Positions 1 through 6,096 of a stretch of DNA of 8,387 bases are shown piece by piece; positions within the stretch are counted from its first letter, which is position 1; every line of letters starts with the position of its first letter. The position numbers and the translations under genes are program-made. Origin of the DNA: Methylococcaceae bacterium (lineage in GTDB: Bacteria; Pseudomonadota; Gammaproteobacteria; Methylococcales; Methylomonadaceae); contig JABFST010000224.1 in NCBI GenBank assembly GCA_013140465.1, forward strand, positions 1 to 8,387. The letters are read 5' to 3'. A model generated the notes under the pieces. It saw nothing but the letters and a program-made list of their open reading frames with translations, was not told the origin of the DNA and ran no database searches.

Positions 1-23
1 CTCTCGAACGCCGCAGGAGATAC
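1..23 (-). ncRNA. ssrS: 6S RNA, 5' end only (cut by window edge)
   Basis: Read on the minus strand, the bases just after zapA include CTCCTGCGGCGTTCGAG. This resembles the start of gammaproteobacterial 6S RNA, in which E. coli has CTCTGAGATGTTCGC at the same place. In this class 6S RNA is normally encoded directly downstream of zapA, exactly as here. 6S RNA mimics an open promoter and binds sigma-70 RNA polymerase in stationary phase. Only about 23 bases are visible, so the diagnostic long hairpin with its central bubble cannot be checked. The call rests on position plus a short match. The exact 5' base is uncertain by a few positions. Confidence 0.55.
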
Positions 24-30
24 GCTGGTT

Positions 31-58
31 ATTCTAGCGTGTTTAGGGATTTTCTAAA
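31..58 (-). promoter_or_regulatory. Candidate sigma-70 promoter for 6S RNA
   Basis: On the minus strand there is a good -10 box, TAGAAT (36 to 31), with a weak -35 match, TTTAGA (58 to 53), 16 bases upstream. Start of transcription would fall near 21-24, which agrees with the proposed 6S 5' end. The -35 lies in the last codons of zapA and the -10 just after its stop. 6S RNA could therefore be made alone or by processing of a zapA read-through transcript. Confidence 0.4.
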
Positions 59-342
59 ACGTTTTCTAGTTTGCGGCTTAATTTAGCCAAGCATTCATCC
101 AAACTACGGTGCAGGTGGGCATTTTCACTTTTCAGCAACTGGAGTTCGTGCGCCAAGTTAAGGGCCGCCATAACGGCAATTCTGTCGGGGCCTGCAATTT
201 TGCCGGAATCGCGCATTTTGCGCATTTGCTGGTCTAGTTGTAAGGCCGAACGCGTGAGCTCATCCTGTTCTTCGGGCGGGCAAGAGATAAGATATTCTTT
301 GCCTAAAATGATGAGGGAGACGGGTTGGGGTTTTTTAATCAT
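43..342 (-). CDS. zapA: Cell division protein ZapA
   Basis: Cytoplasmic FtsZ-associated protein that promotes bundling of FtsZ filaments and stabilises the division ring. The 99-residue product matches the ZapA family in length and sequence. An N-terminal beta-strand segment ends in a GKEYLISCPPEEQDEL stretch (residues 14-29). The hallmark DRIAVMAALNLAHEL block (residues 53-67) follows, and then a C-terminal coiled coil (about 66-96) used for dimer and tetramer formation. The start at 342 is supported by a GGAG motif at 353-350, seven bases upstream. The ATG overlaps the end of the upstream TIGR02449 gene by 8 bases, so the two are probably translationally coupled. The 6S RNA gene follows immediately, the usual zapA-ssrS order of gammaproteobacteria. 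Nothing is truncated or unusual. Confidence 0.95.
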   Translation of the reverse strand: MIKKPQPVSLIILGKEYLISCPPEEQDELTRSALQLDQQMRKMRDSGKIAGPDRIAVMAALNLAHELQLLKSENAHLHRSLDECLAKLSRKLENVLENP

Positions 343-559
343 GGGCTTGCTCCAAGGCTTTTAGTCGGGTAATCATGGCTTCTACGCGCGTTCTTGCAGC
401 GGCAGATTGTGCTAACAAGTGCTCTTTTTCCAAGCGCAATTGCTCTTGGCTGTGGGTCAGGCGTGCGTTTTCGGACAGCACCGCCTGGTAATTTGCGATA
501 AGCTGATCCAGTTGGGTTTGAACGGTTTCTAAGGCGGGGGATAGCGGATTTTCTGTCAT
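335..559 (-). CDS. TIGR02449 family small coiled-coil protein
   Basis: A 74-residue protein with no signal peptide or membrane segment. Most of it (about residues 8-70) is charged and leucine-rich with heptad-like spacing, and a QLDQLIANYQ...LSENARL segment suggests a long parallel coiled coil. Size, composition and position directly upstream of zapA fit TIGR02449, a conserved family of unknown function that resembles ZapB in style. A role as a ZapA or divisome partner is an inference from gene order and coiled-coil character, not from a defined motif. The stop codon lies inside the zapA start region (8-base overlap), so both genes should share one transcript. No strong ribosome binding site is visible before the ATG at 559. 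Confidence 0.82.
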   Translation of the reverse strand: MTENPLSPALETVQTQLDQLIANYQAVLSENARLTHSQEQLRLEKEHLLAQSAAARTRVEAMITRLKALEQAHD

Positions 560-698
560 GGTAGATGATGATTGCTGTTAAATGCAGGGAGTTTTAGGTG
601 TAGCGGTGTTGTGCGGGTGGTGGTCTGCGCTGGGGGATCTCTGTGGCGGTGCATGTTTGCGTTTGGCTGTCCACAACAGTTACGCCCAAAATGCACAA

Positions 699-727
699 AT
701 TTTAACCGCACCCGCTAACAATGTTAG
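699..727 (-). promoter_or_regulatory. Candidate promoter for the TIGR02449-zapA operon
   Basis: On the minus strand, -10 TAAAAT (704 to 699) lies 17 bases after a -35-like CTAACA (727 to 722). It would give a leader of roughly 130 bases before the TIGR02449 start. The -35 sits inside the palindrome at 714-728. The call rests on consensus matching by eye only. Confidence 0.35.
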
Positions 728-730
728 CAT
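702..730 (+). promoter_or_regulatory. Candidate promoter for the UPF0149-pepP-ubiH operon
   Basis: TTAACC (702-707) and TAGCAT (725-730) are separated by 17 bases and give moderate sigma-70 matches. Transcription would begin near 737, leaving a leader of about 29 bases. The -10 overlaps the right arm of the palindrome at 714-728, and the whole element is interleaved with the candidate promoter of the opposite strand. Confidence 0.35.
714..728. promoter_or_regulatory. Perfect 15-bp palindrome, possible operator
   Basis: GCTAACAATGTTAGC reads as two 7-base arms around one central base. It lies between divergent operons and overlaps the candidate -10 of one and -35 of the other. A homodimeric regulator bound here could silence both promoters. 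It is too short and has no T tract, so it is not a terminator. The regulator is unknown. Confidence 0.4.
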
Positions 731-765
731 AAGCACTATTTTTCTTTTAGTGATAGTGAAAATTT

Positions 766-1302
766 ATGGCTTACAACGCGTGTGACGCAATCATTGTACA
801 AACAAATGCCGACCTGTCTGCGGCAGAAGCTCACGGCATGGCGACGGGCATGTTGTGCGTCAACGGACAAGCCGATAGCGGCACTTGGCTCGCGGAGTTA
901 TTTGCCAATGCCGATGCCGCCGCCCAGGCCAACAATGGCTTGCTGGTGCGCTTGTTTGACGAAACCCAACGCTTATTGGGCAGTGATGAGTTCGAGTTTG
1001 ACCTGTTATTGCCGGATGATGACGAGCCCTTGCCGATACGCATTGCCGCCTTAAAAAACTGGTGCCAAGGTTTTTTGTTTGGCGTGGCGCAAGCGGCAAA
1101 AAGCACACGTTGGTCTAAGGAAATACGCGATATACTGAAAGACATCACCGAATTTACCCAGCTTGACGACGAGGCCGAAGGCGAAGACGACGAGCGGGCT
1201 TTTGTGGAAATTACCGAATATTTACGGTCGGCGGTACTGTTGTTACGCGATGAACTGGACGCCAACGACACTGATGAACCCTCACTATGGCAAGACGCAT
1301 GA
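766..1302 (+). CDS. ygfB: UPF0149 family protein (YgfB-like)
   Basis: A 178-residue, acidic, probably all-helical cytoplasmic protein of the UPF0149 (YgfB/YecA N-terminal) family. Family features in order are the SAAEAHGMATGMLC segment (18-31), the LLPDDD...AALKNWCQGFLFGV block (81-107), the DITEFTQLDD motif (126-135) followed by an acidic stretch, and a C-terminal EITEYLRSAVLLLRDEL helix (148-164). Length is close to E. coli YgfB (about 190). The biochemical role is not established. In Pseudomonas aeruginosa, YgfB is reported to act as a regulator linked to beta-lactam resistance, which cannot be assumed here. An in-frame stop at 757 makes 766 the most upstream ATG possible; the ribosome binding site is weak. 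It is the first gene of a tight operon, and its TGA overlaps the pepP ATG as ATGA. Confidence 0.88.
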   Translation: MAYNACDAIIVQTNADLSAAEAHGMATGMLCVNGQADSGTWLAELFANADAAAQANNGLLVRLFDETQRLLGSDEFEFDLLLPDDDEPLPIRIAALKNWCQGFLFGVAQAAKSTRWSKEIRDILKDITEFTQLDDEAEGEDDERAFVEITEYLRSAVLLLRDELDANDTDEPSLWQDA

Positions 1303-2618
1303 AACAAAGTGAATTTAAAAAACGCCGCAAACGGCTGATGCAGCAAATTGGCGTGGGCAATGTCGCACTGATTGCCAGCGCCCCGATGCGCACGCGCAAC
1401 CGTGATGTGCATTACCCGTTTCGCCAAGACAGCGATTTTTTTTACCTGACCGGATTTAATGAGCCGGATGCCTTGGCGGTCTTTATTCCCGGGCGTGAAC
1501 AAGGCGAATATCTGTTGTTTTGCCGCGAATTTGACGCCAAAAAAGCCTTGTGGGAAGGCGCACATGCGGGTCTGAAAGGCGCGAAGCGTGATTTTGGCGC
1601 TGATGATGCGTTTCCTATCACTGACGTCAACGACATCTTGCCTGGGCTATTAGAAAATAAATCCCGCGTTTATTACCCGATGGGGCGCGATGCCGATTTG
1701 GACTTGCGTTTGCAAGACTGGCTCAAACAAATCCGCAGCCAATCCCGAAGCGGCGTGCTGGCGCCTAGCGAGCTGGCTTCCTTAGAGCTGATCGTGCATG
1801 AAATGCGCTTGTTCAAGTCCGAAGCCGAATTAGACCAGATGCGCCGTGCTGCTGAAGTATCCGCCGCCGCCCATGTCACGGCGATGCAAAACTGCCGCCC
1901 CGGACGCTACGAATACCAAGTCGAAGCCGATATTATCCAGCATTTTATGCACAACGGCCTACGCGCAGTGGCTTACCCGTCGATCGTCGCAACCGGCAAA
2001 AATGCTTGTACGCTGCACTACACCGACAACACCACGCAACTTAACAGCGGCGAGTTATTACTGATAGACGCGGGCGCAGAATGCAACCATTACGCCGCCG
2101 ACATTACCCGCACCTTTCCGGTTTCCGGTCGGTTTAGCGAACCCCAAAAGCAACTTTACCAATTGGTATTGGATGCCCAAGCCGCCGCGCTGGCACACAT
2201 CAAGCCCGGCATTCCTTGGAATAGTGCGCATGACGCTTCAGTTGAAGTCATTACCCAAGGTTTGCTGGATTTGGGACTGCTCAAGGGTAAGCTGAAAAAA
2301 CTCATTAAAGACGAAAAATATAAAAAGTTTTACATGCACCGCATTGGGCATTGGTTAGGCATGGATGTCCATGATGTCGGCGACTATAAAGTCAACCAAG
2401 AATGGCGTTTGTTGGCCCCGGGCATGGTATTGACGGTAGAGCCGGGGCTGTATGTCCCTGCCGACTGCAAATCGGTAGACGCGCAATGGCGTGGCATAGG
2501 CATACGCATAGAAGATGATGTGCTGGTGACAGCCGAAGGCCATGAAATACTGACCAGCGGCGTTCCTAAAAGCATAGCCGACATTGAAGCCCTGATGCAG
2601 GCGGACTTATGTGCCTAG
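1299..2618 (+). CDS. pepP: Xaa-Pro aminopeptidase (aminopeptidase P)
   Basis: Cytoplasmic di-manganese peptidase that removes an N-terminal residue preceding proline. From the start at 1299 it is 439 residues long, close to E. coli PepP. An N-terminal aminopeptidase P domain (about 1-165, with YPFRQDSDFFYLTGFNEP) is followed by the creatinase/pita-bread domain, opened by HEMRLFK at 167-173. The five metal ligands are all visible: D257 (LLLIDAG), D268 (AADITRT), H351 (RIGHWLG), E381 (TVEPGLY) and E405 (IRIEDD). The proton-shuttle histidines H240 (LHYTDN) and H358 (DVHDVG) are also present. An in-frame ATG at 1287 would add four residues. I prefer 1299 because its ATG overlaps the upstream stop in an ATGA junction typical of translational coupling, and because the N-terminus then aligns better with E. 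coli. The stop overlaps ubiH by 10 bases. Confidence 0.96.
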   Translation: MKQSEFKKRRKRLMQQIGVGNVALIASAPMRTRNRDVHYPFRQDSDFFYLTGFNEPDALAVFIPGREQGEYLLFCREFDAKKALWEGAHAGLKGAKRDFGADDAFPITDVNDILPGLLENKSRVYYPMGRDADLDLRLQDWLKQIRSQSRSGVLAPSELASLELIVHEMRLFKSEAELDQMRRAAEVSAAAHVTAMQNCRPGRYEYQVEADIIQHFMHNGLRAVAYPSIVATGKNACTLHYTDNTTQLNSGELLLIDAGAECNHYAADITRTFPVSGRFSEPQKQLYQLVLDAQAAALAHIKPGIPWNSAHDASVEVITQGLLDLGLLKGKLKKLIKDEKYKKFYMHRIGHWLGMDVHDVGDYKVNQEWRLLAPGMVLTVEPGLYVPADCKSVDAQWRGIGIRIEDDVLVTAEGHEILTSGVPKSIADIEALMQADLCA

Positions 2619-3802
2619 ACTATGATGTCGTGATTGTTGGCGGTGGCTTGGCGGGCAATTGCCTAGCCTTGGCACTTAACGGCAGCGGTCTGCGCATCGC
2701 CATTATTGAAGCACAGAGCCGTGTGCAATTGGCGGCTGCGCCCTCAGGTGACAGGGCCTTAGCCTTGGCGGCGGGTACGGTGGCGATGCTGGAAACCTTA
2801 CAAGTGTGGCAAGGCATCAGCCATGCCGCCACTGCCATCGAACACATCCATATTTCTGACCAAGGCCATTTTGGCAAAACGCGCTTGTCCGCCGCCAAAG
2901 AACAGGTCGCGGCATTGGGTTATGTCATCAGTGCGCGGGATTTGGAAAGCCATGTCGCCGAGTTGGTTGCCGACTCCGCCGTCGAAGTGCTTGCGCCTTG
3001 GCGGGTTGCTGATTTAAAGGCGGGCAGTGATGCTATCCAAATACAGCTGGCACAGGGCGAAGACAGCTTAAACTTGAGTGCCTTATTGCTAGTCGGTGCG
3101 GACGGCGGCTCTTCCACAGTGCGCCAATTGCTGGGCATACACCAGCAAGTCACTGATTATGGGCAAACGGCATTAGTCACGACGATCACCACCTCTTTGC
3201 CCAATCGGCACACGGCTTACGAACGCTTTACCGCATCCGGGCCGCTGGCGTTATTGCCGATTGCCAAAAACCAATCCGCGTTGGTATGGACTCGCCGTCA
3301 TGCGGATGCCAAAATCCTAATGGACAGCAGTGACCGCCAATTTTTGGCCGAGTTACAGCACTGCTTTGGCTACAAACTCGGCGAATTGGGCATCAGTGCG
3401 CCTAGGCGGGCTTTTCCGTTGTCGCTCATCCGTGCCGAAAAAATGCACGCGCCTAGAGCCGTCATCATCGGCAATGCCGTCCACCAACTGCATCCGGTAG
3501 CTGGACAAGGCTTCAACCTGGGTTTGCGCGATGTCGTGCAACTGGCTCACAGCCTGATCCGCCAACACGCCCAACACCACGATATAGGCGCAGAAGATTT
3601 TTTAAGCCGCTACGCCCAGTCCAGAAAAAAAGACCACGACCTGACCATAGGGTTTACCGATGCCGTGGTGAAGATTTTTTCCAACCAATGGTTGGCCTTG
3701 GCGGCAGCCAGAAACCTAGGGCTTACCCTGCTAGACCATATTCCCGCCGCAAAAACCTTGCTGTCGCGCCATGCGATGGGCTTTGCCGGACAGACTGACT
3801 AA
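2609..3802 (+). CDS. ubiH: 2-octaprenyl-6-methoxyphenol hydroxylase UbiH
   Basis: FAD-dependent aromatic hydroxylase of the ubiquinone pathway. In E. coli it introduces the C1 hydroxyl of the quinone ring and works with other Ubi proteins in a soluble complex. The 397 residues carry the dinucleotide-binding GGGLAG (11-16) with acidic E34 at the end of the second strand. They also carry the DRALALAAG segment (48-56), the GADG motif (163-166), and the late FAD-ribityl motif GNAVHQLHPVAGQGFNLGLRD (288-308). The GN in place of the usual GD of the superfamily, and the AGQGFNLG core, are characteristic of UbiH. ERFTASGPLALLP (205-217) and IGFTDAVVKIF (347-357) match UbiH rather than UbiF or UbiI. 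The ATG at 2609 overlaps the pepP stop, and a weak AGGCGG lies a few bases upstream. No ubiI gene follows. Confidence 0.94.
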   Translation: MCLDYDVVIVGGGLAGNCLALALNGSGLRIAIIEAQSRVQLAAAPSGDRALALAAGTVAMLETLQVWQGISHAATAIEHIHISDQGHFGKTRLSAAKEQVAALGYVISARDLESHVAELVADSAVEVLAPWRVADLKAGSDAIQIQLAQGEDSLNLSALLLVGADGGSSTVRQLLGIHQQVTDYGQTALVTTITTSLPNRHTAYERFTASGPLALLPIAKNQSALVWTRRHADAKILMDSSDRQFLAELQHCFGYKLGELGISAPRRAFPLSLIRAEKMHAPRAVIIGNAVHQLHPVAGQGFNLGLRDVVQLAHSLIRQHAQHHDIGAEDFLSRYAQSRKKDHDLTIGFTDAVVKIFSNQWLALAAARNLGLTLLDHIPAAKTLLSRHAMGFAGQTD

Positions 3803-3895
3803 AGGCTGTAGCCCTCACTAAAGCCATCTAATACCGTGGTGCTCCGCTAAACTGCTGGCAGTGTGCCGCGCATTACTGCCGCCTTATTTGTGGTG

Positions 3896-3904
3896 TGCTA
3901 TTAT
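3896..3904 (+). promoter_or_regulatory. Extended -10 promoter for the large membrane-protein gene
   Basis: TGCTATTAT combines the TGn extension (3896-3898) with a -10 differing from TATAAT at one base (3899-3904). No good -35 lies 16-18 bases upstream, which is common for extended -10 promoters. Transcription would start near 3911, about 52 bases before the ATG. No clear terminator separates ubiH from this site, so read-through from the ubiH operon is also possible. Confidence 0.45.
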
Positions 3905-3963
3905 CTACCTGCCTATCGCTGTCACAACCCCATTCCCCTGTTTGCAATGTCCAGGAGTGCGCC

Positions 3964-6096
3964 ATGAATCGTCTAGTCGGGTTTTTGTTACTTAACCTGT
4001 TGTTATACACAGCACTTGCCACCGCCAAACCCTTAAGCAAAGAGCAAGTCCCCGAGCCGTTAAAACCGTGGATAGCGTGGGTAACGCAAGACAATCCTGA
4101 GCTGTATTGCCCATTTTTGTATGACAACCCCGAACAAAAACGCTGTAGCTGGCCGACGGGGCTGGCCTTAAGCCTGTCGGCGCAAGAAGGCCGTTTTAGC
4201 CAACGCTGGCAAGTGTATAAAGACAGTTGGGTGAGTTTGCCCGGCAATAACCAATATTGGCCGCAACAAGTCACCGTCAATGGACTAGCGGCGGTGGTGT
4301 TGGACAAAGACGGTGTACCTAGCATCAAGCTAGAAGCGGGCGCGGCACATCTAGCCAGTTATGAAATCAAAGGCGTGTTGTTTTGGGATAAACTCCCCGA
4401 TCACCTGACCTTACCCGCCGATACGGGCTTGCTGGAGGTTAGCATTAATGGCAAAGCCTTGGCCCTGCCCGCGTTTGATGACGGGCAATTATGGCTTAAC
4501 GACCCCGACCAACAAGCGGCCCAAGCGGGTGGCGAACAAAACGCCCTCAGTTTACAAGTGTACCGTAAACTCACCGACGATGTGCCGATGCAAGTGCAAA
4601 CCCGTTTGTTGCTTGATGTGTCTGGCGAATCCCGCGAAATCAAACTCAGCAACGCCTTGTTGCCAAACTTTATCCCGCTACAAGTGCAAAGCTTTTTACC
4701 CGCAAGGTTAGAGCCGGACGGACAATTGACTCTACAAATCCGCCCCGGGCAATGGCTAGTGGACATTTGGGCGCGCAGCACCGCCGCCCCTGCCAGTTTG
4801 GCAATGCCAGCAGCGCAGCCCGATGGCCCCGACTCGGAACTTTGGGTGTTTGAGGCACGCCCCTATTTGCGGGTCGTGAGCATCACCCAGCCCGACACCA
4901 TTGATGCCAGCCAAACCATGTTGCCGGGCGAGTGGCGCAACTTACCCACCTACAAAATGACCCCAGGCCAAAATCTGGTGTTTACCGTGATACGGCGCGG
5001 TGACCCTGAACCCGAACCGAACCAACTCAACATCCACCGCACCCTCTGGCTGGATTTTGACGGCACCGGCTATACCGCCAATGACCACATCAGCGGCACG
5101 ATGACCCACGGCTGGCGGCTTAATGCCTTGCCCGGCACGCAATTGGGCAAAGTCATGCTGGACGGCAATAACCAGCTGATTACCCTACAAACCCAGCCCG
5201 ACCAACAAGGTGTTGAAGTGCGCAAAGGCCAGTTGGGCTTGTTCGCGGACAGCCGCGTAACTGGGGCTATCGCGGATATTAGCGCCGTGGGTTGGGCGCA
5301 AACCTTCCATCAAGCCAGTGCCGAACTGAACTTGCCGCCCGGTTGGCGGTTGTTGGCGGCGACGGGCGTGGACAATGTCCCTGACAGTTGGTTGTCACGG
5401 TGGACCTTGCTGGATTTGTTCGTGGTGCTGATTACCGCCTTGGCAACGGCGCGGCTTTGGAGTTACCGGTGGGGCTTGTTGGCGTTGCTGGCCTTGGTGT
5501 TGTTATGGCACGAATCAGGCGCACCGCAGTTTGTGTGGCTGAACATACTTGCCGCCAAAGCGTTGCTGGGCGTGTTGCCGCAAGGCCGTTTTTACCAGAT
5601 GGCACGCTGGTACCGCAACAGCGCCTGGCTGGCATTGGTCGTTATCGTGTTGCCGTTTATGGTGTCGCAAGTGCGTACTGGCATTTATCCGCAATTGGAA
5701 TATCCGTGGCTCAGTATTCAAGCGGAACCTAATGATGCCGCCAAGATGGCAACTCTCGCCGAGATGGCAGCGACTAGGCAAGCGCGTGATAATATGCTGG
5801 GCAAGGCAGCATTTGGGGCGAATGACGAAGAGCAAGCGCAAATTACCGCCAGTAACTATTTTCGCAGTGACTACATGCTGAAGAGCGTAGACCCTAAGGC
5901 CAAAGTGCAAACAGGGCCGGGTTTGCCGCAATGGCAATGGCAAAAAGTGTATTTGTCGTGGAACGGTGCCGTGACGGCGAACCAACAATTGGGCTTATGG
6001 TATTTGTCGCCGCCCATGACCTTAGCCTTAAATTTTCTGCGCGTGGCTTTAGTGGCCGTGTTGTGCCTATTGATGTTTGGGCTGGCAGAACGCTGG
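3964..6096 (+). other. Repeat unit 1 of the duplicated membrane protein
   Basis: Residues 1-711: signal peptide, exported domain with VTVNG (103-107), LTLP (148-151), EW (323-324), LPG (389-391) and AELNL (453-457), then five membrane helices. Each landmark has a counterpart in unit 2 at a shift of about 700-715 residues. The unit has a 110-residue periplasmic loop before its last helix, longer than in unit 2. Confidence 0.7.

Noticed and set aside
582..785. 67-codon plus-strand open frame in the divergent intergenic region
   Set aside because: No ribosome binding site and no recognisable domain; it runs through the candidate promoters and into the ygfB start in another frame.
1287..1298. 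Alternative pepP start adding four residues
   Set aside because: No better ribosome binding site than at 1299, and the ATGA stop/start overlap with ygfB favours 1299.
831..1565. 244-codon open frame on the minus strand across ygfB and pepP
   Set aside because: It overlaps two well-supported genes of known families; the translation is Ser-rich and low in complexity, with no family likeness.
3851..3862. Small inverted repeat ACTGC/GCAGT after ubiH as a terminator
   Set aside because: Five-base arms with a 2-base loop and no following T run; too weak for an intrinsic terminator.
3895..3963. Upstream GTG start that would lengthen the large protein by 23 residues
   Set aside because: It lies within the candidate promoter, has no Shine-Dalgarno sequence and would bury the signal peptide. 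The ATG at 3964 has AGGAG at ideal spacing.
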